From Novosphingobium sp. CECT 9465 (lineage in GTDB: Bacteria > Pseudomonadota > Alphaproteobacteria > Sphingomonadales > Sphingomonadaceae), in the NCBI RefSeq assembly GCF_920987055.1, contig NZ_CAKLBX010000001.1, forward strand, positions 124,001 to 188,000: a stretch of 64,000 nucleotides of DNA, written 5' to 3'. This document shows positions 42,104 through 51,552 of the stretch, piece after piece (positions within the stretch are counted from its first letter, which is position 1; every line of letters begins with the position of its first letter). A program made the position numbers and the translations under genes. Under the pieces are notes generated by a model. The model ran no database searches, was not told where the DNA came from, and saw nothing but the letters and a program-made list of their open reading frames with translations.

Positions 42104-43672
42104 CTAGCGCTTCCGCGTTGCGCTGGCAACCAGCGCTGCCACAAGAAGAACTACGGACCAGACAAGCGCCATTCCGTTACCGATGTGCGCAAACAGGGTC
42201 GGCGAATGCGGCGGCGGCACCTTGCCGTCGACCCGTCCGGCGCGCTGCGGCGGCACGAACTGGCGGACCACGCCATCGGCATCGATCACCGCGCTGATCC
42301 CGGTTGTGGTGGCGCGCAGGACGGGCAGGCCTTCCTCGATCGCGCGCATCCGCGCCTGCGCCAGATGCTGCGGCGGTCCCCATGCGCCGAACCAGCCATC
42401 GTTCGAAGGATTGAAGATGTAATCCGGGCGATGGGCCTTGTCGACGACCCGGCCGGAGAAGATGATTTCATAGCAGATCTGGAACCCGGCTTTGCCGAAT
42501 GGTCCGAAATCGATGGTGCGCGGTCCCGGTCCGGGCAGAAAATCGAGGGTTCCGGCGACCAGTCGCGAAAGGCCGATGGGTTCGAGAAGCCCGCGCATCG
42601 GCAGGTATTCGCCATAGGGCACAAGGTGCGCCTTGGCATAGCTTCCCCGGATCGCGCCGGTGCCGTCAATCGCGGTCACCACGTTGTAGGCTCCGGCAAC
42701 CTTCGGTCCGCGCATGGCGAGGTCGGTCGTCCCCGTCAGCAGCAGGCTGCCCGGACCGATCACCTTTCCGATCCGGCCACGCGCCACGGCAGGATCGGAG
42801 GCATAAGTCGTTTCTTCATACCAGAAGCGCGGGTAGCCGGGGCGCAGGAAATCGGGAACGCCGCTTTCGGGCCACAGCACCAGCCGGCGTGTGCCACGCT
42901 GCCGGGGAAGCGAAAGGACCGCCGTATCGCGGAACTGGTTCTCGTAATTCGCCGGATCGTTGAGCAGTTCCTGCCGGACATCGGGCTGGACAAGGGTAAA
43001 GGGCACGGTGCCTTCGCGCCGTTCGCCGTGAAGAGGCAGGACCAACAGCAGCGCAGGTCCCAGCGCATAGGCTCCGGCGCCCCATTTCTGGCCCTTTTTC
43101 CAGGCGCGCAGCGCAAACAGCCACCACCCGCCCAGCAGCACGACAAGGCCCGAAAGCGCATAAGTGCCGGTCCATTGCGAAAGCAGGGCAAGGCCGGGCC
43201 GGTCGAACCCGCCCAGCGTCACCATGGCCAGCGGGTTCCACGCAAAGCCGGTGAACAACCACGATCGTAGCCATTCGCTGAGGATCCAGCAGGCGGCAAA
43301 AGCGGGCAGCAGGGCGGCGTGGCGCGCGCGTCCCAGCCACCACGCGCCCATCGTCGCCAATGCGGGGAACGCCGCGAGGTAGATCGCCACGAGGACCACC
43401 GCGATCCAGCCCAGCCAGGCCGGCATTTCGGCCTGATAAGTGAATGCCGTGGCGATCCAGCCATTGCCCACGGTGAAATGACCCAGCCCGAACAGCCAGC
43501 CCGAAAGCAGGGCCTGACGCCAGCTTCTGGCCACGTAGATGCGATGAAGCAGGAATGCCAACGCGGCCAGCGTCAGCGGCCAAAGGCCCAACGGCTGAAA
43601 GCCGGTTGCGGCAAGGCCACCGGCAGCGATGGTATAAAGATGCGGGCGGGGGATCGGAAACTGTCTCGGCAT
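42104..43672 (-). CDS. lnt: Apolipoprotein N-acyltransferase
   Basis: Lnt adds the third acyl chain to lipoproteins at the periplasmic face of the inner membrane. At 522 aa it has six to eight N-terminal membrane helices (about residues 1-195) and a periplasmic nitrilase-fold domain. The catalytic triad is visible as Glu in LWPESGVPDF, Lys in YAKAHLVPYGEYLP and Cys in QICYEIIFSG; a last helix follows at the C-terminus. ATG 43672 is a good start. metK follows after 43 nt. Confidence 0.95.
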   Translation of the reverse strand: MPRQFPIPRPHLYTIAAGGLAATGFQPLGLWPLTLAALAFLLHRIYVARSWRQALLSGWLFGLGHFTVGNGWIATAFTYQAEMPAWLGWIAVVLVAIYLAAFPALATMGAWWLGRARHAALLPAFAACWILSEWLRSWLFTGFAWNPLAMVTLGGFDRPGLALLSQWTGTYALSGLVVLLGGWWLFALRAWKKGQKWGAGAYALGPALLLVLPLHGERREGTVPFTLVQPDVRQELLNDPANYENQFRDTAVLSLPRQRGTRRLVLWPESGVPDFLRPGYPRFWYEETTYASDPAVARGRIGKVIGPGSLLLTGTTDLAMRGPKVAGAYNVVTAIDGTGAIRGSYAKAHLVPYGEYLPMRGLLEPIGLSRLVAGTLDFLPGPGPRTIDFGPFGKAGFQICYEIIFSGRVVDKAHRPDYIFNPSNDGWFGAWGPPQHLAQARMRAIEEGLPVLRATTTGISAVIDADGVVRQFVPPQRAGRVDGKVPPPHSPTLFAHIGNGMALVWSVVLLVAALVASATRKR

Positions 43673-43733
43673 GCCCGGCAGCTATGGGGTGCGCCGGGGC
43701 CGACCGCAAGCGGCCAGCACCCGGCGTCACACC

Positions 43734-44654
43734 TCAGCCTTCAACGGGCAGCGGGTTCTTGCGCGGGCGGCCACGCTTCTTGGGCGCAGGCGCGGCCTCT
43801 TCGGCAACGGCCGGAGCGGGCGCCTCGGCAACGGGGGCAGGAGCCGGAGCCGGAGTAGCTTCGGGTTCCTGCTCGTTGCGAGTGCTGATCGAAGGCGGCA
43901 GGCTCGATGGATCGAACGCTGCGGGCGCTTCGTCGGCATCGCGCGCGACACGCGGGCGACGCTCCGTGCGCGGGCGCAGGCCGCGGGTCGGGCGGGCATT
44001 GCGCACGAACGGGTTGTCATTGGCATCCGCGATGGGTTCGCCCTCGATCGCGGGAATGCCTTCACCCGGAAGCACGGCCTCGGCGGCGATTTCAGGCTCG
44101 GCGTCGCGTTCGCGCTTGCGATCGAAACGGCGGTTCTCGCGGGGCCTGTCATCGCGGGGCCTGTCGTCACGGGGCCTGTCCTCACGCTGGCGATCCTGAC
44201 GCGGACGCTCGTCGCGGGGCCTGTCATCACGTGGCCGCTCTTCACGGGGACGTTCCTCGCGGGGCCTCTCATCACGCGTTTCGCGTTCCTGCCGCGATGG
44301 CGCGCGGTCAAAGGCGGCATAATCGCCCTCGACGCTGAATTCGTTGTTCTCGTCCTCGCCGTCCTGCTCCTGATAGCGCTCGCCGTTGGGGCGGGTGCGC
44401 TGATCTTCGGTGCGGACACGGCTATCGGCGATCACGCGGAAATAGTGGTCGGCAAATTGCAGGTAGTATTCGGCCTGCACGCGGTCGCCATTGAGATGGG
44501 CGTCCTGCGCGAGCTTGCGATACTTCTCCAGCATCTGGGGGGCATTGCCCCGTGCACGGCTGTCGATCCGGTTGAGCTGCTGACCACCATTCTGCGGGCG
44601 TCCGTTATTGCTGCGCCCGCGACGGCGGTTGTTACCACGATTGTTGTTATTCAA
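43734..44654 (-). CDS. DUF4167 protein with Arg-rich repeats
   Basis: A 306-residue, strongly charged protein. The N-terminal part (NNNNRGNNRRRGRSNNG, then APQMLEKYRKLAQDAHLNGDRVQAEYYLQFADHYFRVI) is the DUF4167 domain, common in alphaproteobacteria. The middle is a long low-complexity run of R-P-R-D/E-x repeats (for example RPRDDRPRDERPRQDRQ). The end is Pro/Ala/Glu-rich with an AT-hook-like KKRGRPRKN. RNA or nucleic-acid binding is likely but not shown. TTG 44654 is chosen because AAGGAA lies 9 nt upstream; GTG 44663 has no room for a ribosome site. Confidence 0.87.
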   Translation of the reverse strand: MNNNNRGNNRRRGRSNNGRPQNGGQQLNRIDSRARGNAPQMLEKYRKLAQDAHLNGDRVQAEYYLQFADHYFRVIADSRVRTEDQRTRPNGERYQEQDGEDENNEFSVEGDYAAFDRAPSRQERETRDERPREERPREERPRDDRPRDERPRQDRQREDRPRDDRPRDDRPRENRRFDRKRERDAEPEIAAEAVLPGEGIPAIEGEPIADANDNPFVRNARPTRGLRPRTERRPRVARDADEAPAAFDPSSLPPSISTRNEQEPEATPAPAPAPVAEAPAPAVAEEAAPAPKKRGRPRKNPLPVEG

Positions 44655-44906
44655 CTCAGGCACTTCCTTGTTTGGGGGCGGCCCAATTGGAAACTCAGGC
44701 CCATCTGGAATGCAGGTTCGACCCGTATTGCCGTGCTACCCGTGAGCCGCGCAACCTCCGCCACCGGCTCATCCCACGCTTGACGGTGGGCGAATCGGGG
44801 TTTCCAGCATTTGCGCTCGTCCCGGCCCCTTTGGCCGTTCATCCCTGCAAATGGTGGAGCAGGCCAGGACGGGAAGCCATCATCCGTTCCTTGCCTGCAA
44901 TCATGA

Positions 44907-45770
44907 TTAGTCGTCCCGCCCGGCCTTGCCAAGAGGAATATTGCGCTTTTTCGCCATTTCCACAGCACGGGGCCGTTCGGCAAGGTCATGATGGAGGATC
45001 GCGGTCATTCCCGCCCGATGCGCCAGCGTCATGACGGCCTCTGCTTGCGTCCAGCCGATCTCGATCATGGCGATACCATTTTCTGTCAGCAACGCGGGCA
45101 GTTGCGGCACCAGCAGGCGGTAATCGTCCAGCCCGTCAGGCCCGGCAAACAGTGCGCCCGCCGGTTCATGCGCGCGCACCGATGGCGCAAGGTCGGCGGC
45201 GTCCTCTATATAGGGCGGATTGGCAAGGATCAGGTCGAACTGCCCCAGCCCACCGTTCCAGCCGTCGTGCGTCCAGTCAGCCAGAGCAAAACGCGCAGTC
45301 GGCGCATGGCGCGCGCCGTTGGCAGATGCCACAGCCAGCGCCTCGGCAGAGCGGTCGATCCCGATCCCCTCCGCGCCCGGCCAGATCGAAAGCGCCGCCA
45401 GCAGCAGCGCACCCGATCCGGTGCCAAGATCGATAACGCGGCGTGGCGGGCAATCGGCAAGGCTGTCGCGCGCCCCTTCGATCAGCGTCTCGCTGTCACC
45501 GCGCGGGATCAACACGGCGGGGCTGACCGTCAGGTCGAGACCGTAAAACTCCTGACTTCCCACGATATAGGCCACCGGTTCGTGGACCAGCCTGCGCTCA
45601 ACCAACCCGGCAAAGCCATCCGGCGCCCGGCCTTGCATATGGCGCAGCAACACGTCTGATCGCGAACAGCCGAGCGCGTGGGCCATCAGCACTTCCGCAT
45701 CGAGCCGCGCCGTATCGCTGGTGTGGGCAAGCGCCGTTGCCGCGTCGCGAATGGCTTGGGCGACGCTCAC
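44907..45770 (-). CDS. prmC: Release-factor glutamine methyltransferase
   Basis: PrmC methylates the GGQ glutamine of peptide release factors 1 and 2 using SAM. The 287-residue protein has an N-terminal helical domain and the SAM fold with DLGTGSGALLLAAL and the catalytic motif LILANPPYIED. It is the natural partner of the upstream prfA gene. GTG 45770 follows AGGAGG closely, and that site lies in a small hairpin (CTCCTCT-AA-AGAGGAG) in the 48-nt spacer. An adjacent DUF4167 gene lies further downstream, separated by a 252-nt spacer with nothing recognised in it. Confidence 0.95.
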   Translation of the reverse strand: MSVAQAIRDAATALAHTSDTARLDAEVLMAHALGCSRSDVLLRHMQGRAPDGFAGLVERRLVHEPVAYIVGSQEFYGLDLTVSPAVLIPRGDSETLIEGARDSLADCPPRRVIDLGTGSGALLLAALSIWPGAEGIGIDRSAEALAVASANGARHAPTARFALADWTHDGWNGGLGQFDLILANPPYIEDAADLAPSVRAHEPAGALFAGPDGLDDYRLLVPQLPALLTENGIAMIEIGWTQAEAVMTLAHRAGMTAILHHDLAERPRAVEMAKKRNIPLGKAGRDD

Positions 45771-45774
45771 TCCC

Positions 45775-45795
45775 CCTCCTCTAAAGAGGAGAGGG
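45775..45795 (-). promoter_or_regulatory. Hairpin enclosing the prmC ribosome site
   Basis: CTCCTCT and AGAGGAG (plus coordinates about 45775-45790) form a perfect 7-bp stem. On the minus strand the second arm is AGAGGAG, the prmC Shine-Dalgarno region, so the stem could tune translation of prmC relative to prfA. It also resembles a short extragenic palindrome. Confidence 0.4.
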
Positions 45796-45818
45796 CTTTG
45801 GTTGCGCTGTAAACTCCC

Positions 45819-46883
45819 TCACCCATCCATCGAAGCCAGCCGCTTGGCCTGGTCTTCGGCGATCAGCGCGTCCACCAGTTCGCCAAGCCCGGTGCCTTCC
45901 AGCACTTCGGGCAGGCGATGCAGCGTCAGGTTGATGCGGTGATCGGTCACGCGGCCTTGCGGGAAATTGTAGGTGCGGATGCGTTCGCTGCGGTCACCCG
46001 ATCCGACCATCGCCTTGCGCGCTTCGGCCTCGGCTCCATGCGCTTCGGCGCGGCGCAGATCGTACAGGCGCGTGCGCAGCACCTGCATCGCCTTGTCCTT
46101 GTTCTTGTGCTGGCTGCGCTGGTCCTGCTGGATCACGACAAGGCCGGTGGGCAGGTGGGTAAGCCGCACCGCCGAATCGGTGGTATTTACATGCTGCCCG
46201 CCCGCGCCAGACGCGCGGTAGATGTCGATCTTGATGTCGCCCGGTTCGATCTGCACATCGACCTCGTCCGGTTCGGGCAGCACGGCCACGGTGGCGGCGC
46301 TGGTGTGAATGCGCCCGCCGCTCTCGGTCACGGGTACGCGCTGCACGCGGTGGACGCCGCTTTCGTACTTCAGCTTGGCGAACACCCCGGTCCCGGCGAT
46401 GTTGGCCACCACTTCCTTGAACCCGCCCAAGTCATTGGCGTTGGCGCTGATCATCTCGACCCGCCAGCCCTGTTCGACGGCGAACTTTTCATACATGCGA
46501 TAAAGGTCGGCGGCGAACAGAGCGGCCTCGTCACCCCCGGTGCCCGCGCGGATTTCCAGCATCGCCGGGCGACTGTCTGCCGAATCGCGCGGCAGCATGG
46601 AGATGGCAAGACGGTGTTCGGCTTCGGGCAATGCGCTGCGGATGCGGGCGAGTTCTTCCTCGGCCAGCTCGCGCATTTCGGGATCGTCCAGCGTGGCAAG
46701 GCTGACCAGTTCCTCGCGCATCGCGCGCACGTCCTGCGCGGCGCGCGCAACCGGCTCCAGCTCCGCATAATCGCGGCTGGCGGCAATGAAGTCCGGGCCT
46801 TCAAGCGTACCCGAAGCCAGCCGCGCCTCAAGCTCGGCAAAGCGATGCGTGATCTGGCCCAGACGGGCGTCGGATATCGACAT
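45819..46883 (-). CDS. prfA: Peptide chain release factor 1
   Basis: RF1 reads UAA and UAG stop codons and triggers peptide release. The 354-residue protein has the GGQ loop in [18 protein letters not shown] and the stop-codon-recognition loop [21 protein letters not shown]. Length and C-terminus are standard. ATG 46883 overlaps the hisS stop (ATGA), so hisS and prfA are translationally coupled; prmC follows after 48 nt, giving the operon hisS-prfA-prmC. Confidence 0.96.
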   Translation of the reverse strand: MSISDARLGQITHRFAELEARLASGTLEGPDFIAASRDYAELEPVARAAQDVRAMREELVSLATLDDPEMRELAEEELARIRSALPEAEHRLAISMLPRDSADSRPAMLEIRAGTGGDEAALFAADLYRMYEKFAVEQGWRVEMISANANDLGGFKEVVANIAGTGVFAKLKYESGVHRVQRVPVTESGGRIHTSAATVAVLPEPDEVDVQIEPGDIKIDIYRASGAGGQHVNTTDSAVRLTHLPTGLVVIQQDQRSQHKNKDKAMQVLRTRLYDLRRAEAHGAEAEARKAMVGSGDRSERIRTYNFPQGRVTDHRINLTLHRLPEVLEGTGLGELVDALIAEDQAKRLASMDG

Positions 46884-48130
46884 CAGCCTTGCGCGCCGCT
46901 CCAAGCGAAACCAGCGAGGGCTGACTCAATGGCGTTGGTGTCACCGTCCACGTTGCGCAAGCGCGTTGTCGTTCCGGTCTCGCTCCAACCGAGCGCAAGA
47001 ATTGCTCGCGTGCTTGACTTTGCGGCTTTGTCGAAACGCTTTCGGGGACTGCCAGTTGCTATGAGTTCGGCTGAAATTGCTGCACGACGCAGACCGGCGA
47101 CTGCGCCAATTCCATCAGACAAGACCCGATCATCCTCGACCACCACGGTCACCTCGCAGCGTCCCTCGCCCTTATCCCCAACCAGCATCGCCAGCCGCTC
47201 GATTCCCGCAGCCCAGCCGACCGCAGGCGTGGCCGAACCGCCCAGCGCTTCCATCAGCCCGTCATAGCGCCCGCCGCCGAGCACGGTGCCCTGTGCCCCA
47301 AGCCGGTCGGTGACGAATTCGAACGCGGTGTGGCGGTAGTAATCCAGCCCTCGCACCAGTGCCGGGGCGCGGACATAATCAACACCAGCCGCCTTCAGAC
47401 CGCTGGTGACTTTGGCGAAGAAATCCTGTGCTTCATCGTTCAGGAAATCGTCGATCTTCGGCGCGTCGGCGGTAAAAACCTTGTCGCGCGGGTCCTTGGA
47501 ATCCAAAATCCGCAAGGGGTTGCGCTCCAGCCGGTCCTGCGAATCCTCGCTCAAATCCGCCGCATGGGCGCGGAAGTATTCGATCAGCGCGGCGCGCCAG
47601 GCGTCACGGCTGGCGCCATCGCCCAGCGTGTTCAATTGCAGCGTCACGCCATCGGAAACACCCAGTTCCTTCAGCAACTGGTCGGCCATCACCAGCAGTT
47701 CCACATCCGCCTGCGGTTCGCCCGCGCCGATGATCTCGGCGTCGATCTGGTGGAACTGGCGGTAGCGGCCCTTCTGCGGGCGTTCGTAGCGGAACAGCGG
47801 GCCGTGCGTGGCGACCTTGAGCGGGGCATATTGCTGCCAGCCGTCGGTGAGGTAGGCGCGCGCGATTCCGGCGGTGAATTCCGGGCGCAGCGTCAGCGAT
47901 TCCCCGCCGCGATCCTCGAAGCTGTACATTTCCTTGGAAACAACGTCCGTCGTCTCGCCCAGACTGCGGCTGAACACGGTGGTCTTTTCGAACACCGGCA
48001 TTTCCACGCGGCGGAAGCGGTACAGCTTGCGCACACGCTCGAAGGTTTCGACGACGAAGCCGAAAGCCTCGGCATCGGCGCCGAAAATGTCCTGGGTGCC
48101 GCGAATGGCCTGTGGTGTTTGTTGACTCAT
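46883..48130 (-). CDS. hisS: Histidyl-tRNA synthetase
   Basis: A 415-residue class II aminoacyl-tRNA synthetase. Seen: N-terminal IRGTQDIFG, motif 2 [17 protein letters not shown], the histidine-A segment [13 protein letters not shown], and motif 3 [14 protein letters not shown] then [14 protein letters not shown], followed by the anticodon-binding domain. It is first in the hisS-prfA-prmC operon. ATG 48130 begins [17 protein letters not shown]. It is divergent from the M61 peptidase gene (99 nt). Confidence 0.96.
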   Translation of the reverse strand: MSQQTPQAIRGTQDIFGADAEAFGFVVETFERVRKLYRFRRVEMPVFEKTTVFSRSLGETTDVVSKEMYSFEDRGGESLTLRPEFTAGIARAYLTDGWQQYAPLKVATHGPLFRYERPQKGRYRQFHQIDAEIIGAGEPQADVELLVMADQLLKELGVSDGVTLQLNTLGDGASRDAWRAALIEYFRAHAADLSEDSQDRLERNPLRILDSKDPRDKVFTADAPKIDDFLNDEAQDFFAKVTSGLKAAGVDYVRAPALVRGLDYYRHTAFEFVTDRLGAQGTVLGGGRYDGLMEALGGSATPAVGWAAGIERLAMLVGDKGEGRCEVTVVVEDDRVLSDGIGAVAGLRRAAISAELIATGSPRKRFDKAAKSSTRAILALGWSETGTTTRLRNVDGDTNAIESALAGFAWSGAQG

Positions 48131-48229
48131 GGCGCGCGATTAGCCGGAAAGCGCGCAAACGAAAAGCGCTGTCAAAAAGGTGTGCGGGAATGGTTGCGGA
48201 TGCGACCGCTTCGCGCCATGAATTGCTGC

Positions 48230-50188
48230 ATGATAAAGACATTTGCGGCAGCCCCGCTCATTCTCGCCCTCCTGTCCACCTCGGCGCTGGCCCAGAACTC
48301 CGCGCCCATGGCCGTGCCGATCACGCAGACCGTGCCCGATGCACAGGATGTGCCCTATCCCGGCACGATGACGCTGGATATCGATGCATCCGATGTGATG
48401 CGCGGTGCCTACCGCGTGACGCAGACCGTGCCGGTCGCGTCCGGCGCGAAGGAACTGATCCTGCTCTATCCGCAATGGCTGCCGGGCAACCACGGTCCGC
48501 GCGGGCCGCTGTCCGAACTGGTCGGTGTGCAGTTCTTCGTCGATGGCAAGCCGGTGGAATGGAAGCGCGACCGGGTGGAAATGTACGCGTTTCATGTAAT
48601 GCTGCCCGCAGGGGCCAAGGAAGTCGTCGCCAGGTTCATCCACACTTCGCCACTGGCATCGGCAGAAGGGCGCATCACGATGACGCCCGAAATGCTGAAC
48701 CTCCAGTGGGAGAAGATGAGCCTGTACCCGGCCGGGCACTATGTGCGGCAGATCAAGGTGAAGCCCACCGTCACCCTGCCGCAGGGTTGGACGCCTGCGA
48801 CCGCGCTGGATGGCATGGCCATGGCGGGCAACCGCGTGACATGGGGCGTTACCGACTATGAAACGCTGGTCGATTCGCCGATCTTTGCGGGCAAGAACTT
48901 CAGGAAGTGGGACCTCGGCCAGAACGTCACGCTGAACGTGGTGGCCGACAAGCCGGAGCAGCTTGAGGCCAAGCCCGAACACATCGCCGCGCACAAAGCG
49001 CTGGTGGACGAGGCGAAGCTGGCCTTTGGCGCCAACCACTTCGATCACTACGAATTCCTGCTGGCGCTGTCCGACAAGATCGGCGGCATCGGTCTGGAAC
49101 ATCACCGGTCGAGCGAAAACCAGCTTGAGCCGGAAGCCTTTACCGAATGGGCCAAGCAGGAATGGGACCGCAACCTGCTGCCGCATGAATATGCGCATTC
49201 GTGGTCGGGCAAGTTCCGCCGCCCCGCGCGGCTGTGGACGCCCGATTATCGCCAGCCGATGCAGGGCGATCTGCTGTGGACCTATGAAGGGCAGGACCAG
49301 TTCTGGGGTGCCGTGCTGGCCGCGCGTTCGGGGATGCAGGGCAAGGACATCGTGCTGGGCATGCTTGCGGCATGGGCTGGCGGCTTCACGCAACAGCCGG
49401 GGCGCGATTGGCGCTCGGTCGAGGATACCGGATTCGATCCGGTCTTCGCCTCGCGCAAGCCCAAGCCGTTTGCCTCGCTCGCCCGCAACGAGGACTATTA
49501 CACCGAAGGCGCGCTGGTGTGGCTTGAGATCGACCAGATCCTTCGCGAAGGCACCGGGGGCAAGAAATCCATCGACGATTTCGCCAGGTCCTTCTTCGGC
49601 ATGCGTCCGGGCGATTGGGGTCAGATCCCGTTCGAGGTGGACGAGATCGTGACCAGGCTGAACGCGCTCCATCCCTATGACTGGGCCAAGCTGATCGACA
49701 CCCGCATCAACCAGCCTGGCCAGCCCGCGCCGCTGAACGGGATCGACAAGGGCGGCTACAAGCTGGTGTGGAAGGAAGAGCCGAACCCTTACATGAAGGC
49801 CGCGATGGACTTCGGCAAAGGTCTCAGCCTCGCCAATTCCATCGGTATTTCCATCGACAAGGACGGCAAGGTCACCGGCACCCGCTGGGACAGCCCGGCG
49901 TTCAATGCGGGGATCGTTACCGGCACACAGATCATGGCGGTGAACGGCATGGCCTACAGCGCGGATGACATGAAGAAGGCGGTCACCGCGGCCAAGGGCG
50001 AATCGGGCAAGCCGCTGGAACTGCTCACCAAACGCGGCAGCCGGTTCGAGACCGTGAAGATCGAATACAAGGACGGCCTGCGCTACCCATGGCTGGAACG
50101 CGTCGCCCCCGGCAAGGCACCGACCGGGCTTGATCTGCTGCTTACGCCCAAGCGTCCCGGCGGAAGTGTTGCGGCAAAGAAGAAGTAA
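48230..50188 (+). CDS. M61-family (glycyl aminopeptidase-type) peptidase with PDZ domain
   Basis: A 652-residue exported metallopeptidase. After the signal peptide (MIKTFAAAPLILALLSTSALAQ) comes an N-terminal beta domain (about 30-200), then the zinc site HEYAHSW in NLLPHEYAHSWSGKFRRP, a conserved acidic helix further on (WTYEGQDQFWG, giving the third ligand), and a C-terminal PDZ module (about 520-610; SIGISIDKDGK ... NAGIVTGTQIMAVNGM). M61 enzymes remove N-terminal glycine or similar residues. ATG 48230 fits the signal peptide best; earlier ATGs at 48218 and 48200 are in frame. It is 5 nt from the DUF1345 gene. Confidence 0.88.
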   Translation: MIKTFAAAPLILALLSTSALAQNSAPMAVPITQTVPDAQDVPYPGTMTLDIDASDVMRGAYRVTQTVPVASGAKELILLYPQWLPGNHGPRGPLSELVGVQFFVDGKPVEWKRDRVEMYAFHVMLPAGAKEVVARFIHTSPLASAEGRITMTPEMLNLQWEKMSLYPAGHYVRQIKVKPTVTLPQGWTPATALDGMAMAGNRVTWGVTDYETLVDSPIFAGKNFRKWDLGQNVTLNVVADKPEQLEAKPEHIAAHKALVDEAKLAFGANHFDHYEFLLALSDKIGGIGLEHHRSSENQLEPEAFTEWAKQEWDRNLLPHEYAHSWSGKFRRPARLWTPDYRQPMQGDLLWTYEGQDQFWGAVLAARSGMQGKDIVLGMLAAWAGGFTQQPGRDWRSVEDTGFDPVFASRKPKPFASLARNEDYYTEGALVWLEIDQILREGTGGKKSIDDFARSFFGMRPGDWGQIPFEVDEIVTRLNALHPYDWAKLIDTRINQPGQPAPLNGIDKGGYKLVWKEEPNPYMKAAMDFGKGLSLANSIGISIDKDGKVTGTRWDSPAFNAGIVTGTQIMAVNGMAYSADDMKKAVTAAKGESGKPLELLTKRGSRFETVKIEYKDGLRYPWLERVAPGKAPTGLDLLLTPKRPGGSVAAKKK

Positions 50189-50193
50189 AGGCG

Positions 50194-50853
50194 ATGGGGC
50201 AGGGCGGGGCAGGCTTGGGCAAACGGCTTGCCCCGCCTCGCTTCGTGCTGTTTCTTGTGCTGCTGGTGGCAGGCCTGGCCGGACATTGGTTGTGGAACTG
50301 GGCCGAAAACCTGGCCGACGCCGTGGCGATGAGCTTCGATCTTGCGGCGCTGGTGTTCCTGTTGTCGCTCGTGCCGCTGCTGCGCGATACCGACGTCGCT
50401 ACGATCCGCCACCATGCCGACGCGAACGATGCCAATCGCGTACTCGTGCTGATCGTCACTACAGTTGCGACAATGGTGGTGATGGCGGCGATCGCCGGAG
50501 AACTGCCGCGCGCGATGAGCGGGGAAGGCTTTGCCATGGCCAAGCTGGTCAGCACGCTGGCCGTGACATGGCTTTTCGCCAACGCTGTCTATGCGTTGCA
50601 TTACGCGCACCTCTACTATTCCAGCCGGCCAGACACTGGCGGGGATGCAGGCGGCATTGAATTTCCGGGTGAATCCGCGCCTGACTATCTCGATTTCATC
50701 TACTTCAGCTTTACGCTGGGCATGACCTTCCAGACTTCCGACGTGCAGATAACCGGGCGTTCGATTCGCCGCATCGCAACGCTTCATTCGCTCCTCGCGT
50801 TCGTTTTCAACCTGGGCGTCATCGCCTTTACCATCAACGCGCTGGGCGGATAG
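50194..50853 (+). CDS. DUF1345 membrane protein
   Basis: A 219-residue inner-membrane protein with about five helices (for example FVLFLVLLVAGLAGHWLW, DLAALVFLLSLVPLLR, VLIVTTVATMVVMAAIAG, LVSTLAVTWLFANAVYALHY and the final LLAFVFNLGVIAFTINALGG). The conserved segment YLDFIYFSFTLGMTFQTSDVQI is typical of DUF1345. Ion-channel-like similarity has been noted for this group but function is not known. It follows the M61 gene after 5 nt, so they are probably co-transcribed. Confidence 0.85.
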   Translation: MGQGGAGLGKRLAPPRFVLFLVLLVAGLAGHWLWNWAENLADAVAMSFDLAALVFLLSLVPLLRDTDVATIRHHADANDANRVLVLIVTTVATMVVMAAIAGELPRAMSGEGFAMAKLVSTLAVTWLFANAVYALHYAHLYYSSRPDTGGDAGGIEFPGESAPDYLDFIYFSFTLGMTFQTSDVQITGRSIRRIATLHSLLAFVFNLGVIAFTINALGG

Positions 50854-50952
50854 TAATCGGCGGCGCATTTCATCCATAAGTCTTGTTGCAGCGCACAAGC
50901 GGCTTCGCTAGGGGCGTGGGCACTCTATCAACACACTGAACAGGGCTGACCC

Positions 50953-51492
50953 ATGCGTATCGACATGATTCCCACCGGCGACAATCCGCCGGAAAGCCTC
51001 AATGTAGTCATCGAAGTTCCTGTCGGCGGAGAGCCGGTGAAGTATGAATTCGACAAGGCTTCGGGCGCGCTGTTTGTCGACCGCATCCTGCACACGCCGA
51101 TGCGCTACCCCGCCAACTACGGCTTTGTGCCGCACACCCTGTCGCCCGATGGCGATCCGCTCGACGCGCTGGTGATCGCGCGTTCGCCATTCGTCCCCGG
51201 TTCTGTCGTGCGCGCGCGTCCGATCGCCGTGCTCAACCTTGAAGACGAACATGGCGGCGATGAAAAGCTGGTCTGTGTGCCGGTCGATTCGACCTTCCCG
51301 TACTATTCCGACGTGAAGGAAAAGGAAGACATCCCCGAAATCGTGCTGCAGCAGATCGAGCACTTCTTTACCCACTACAAGGACCTTGAAAAGGACAAGT
51401 GGGTGCGCGTTGGCGTGTGGGGCGGCGCTGACGAAGCCCGCCGCATCACGATCGAAGCGATCGAGCGCGAGAAGGCGTCCAAGAACGCCTGA
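50953..51492 (+). CDS. ppa: Inorganic pyrophosphatase
   Basis: A 179-residue family I pyrophosphatase that hydrolyses PPi to drive biosynthetic reactions. The active-site signature DGDPLDALVIA (three metal-binding Asp), KYEFDKASGALFVDR, and MRYPANYGFVPHT are intact, as is the later SDVKEKEDIPE. ATG 50953 is the standard start. A perfect 15-bp terminator follows directly. The convergent TldE/PmbA gene ends 60 nt on. Confidence 0.97.
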   Translation: MRIDMIPTGDNPPESLNVVIEVPVGGEPVKYEFDKASGALFVDRILHTPMRYPANYGFVPHTLSPDGDPLDALVIARSPFVPGSVVRARPIAVLNLEDEHGGDEKLVCVPVDSTFPYYSDVKEKEDIPEIVLQQIEHFFTHYKDLEKDKWVRVGVWGGADEARRITIEAIEREKASKNA

Positions 51493-51509
51493 TCCGGCCA
51501 GAAGCCAGT

Positions 51510-51548
51510 AAAAAGGGCCGCAAGTTCACGATGCTTGCGGCCCTTTTT
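51510..51548. terminator. Bidirectional rho-independent terminator
   Basis: AAAAAGGGCCGCAAG (51510-51524) pairs perfectly with CTTGCGGCCCTTTTT (51534-51548) around a 9-nt loop. Each arm supplies a T-run on one strand, so it stops ppa (+) and the PmbA/TldE gene (-). Confidence 0.95.
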
Positions 51549-51552
51549 CGTG

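Noticed and set aside
43671..44783. Long plus-strand frame opposite the DUF4167 gene
   Set aside because: Its hydrophobic repeats (VAGPVITWP and the like) are the complement of the Arg-rich repeat; the minus-strand frame matches a known family.
44655..44906. tRNA-like GGTTCGACCC in the spacer upstream of the DUF4167 gene
   Set aside because: No matching acceptor, D or anticodon stems could be placed around it; a tRNA gene is not supported.
48230..50188. Start at 47330, giving a 952-residue protein
   Set aside because: The added 300 residues are antisense to hisS and the signal peptide begins at 48230.
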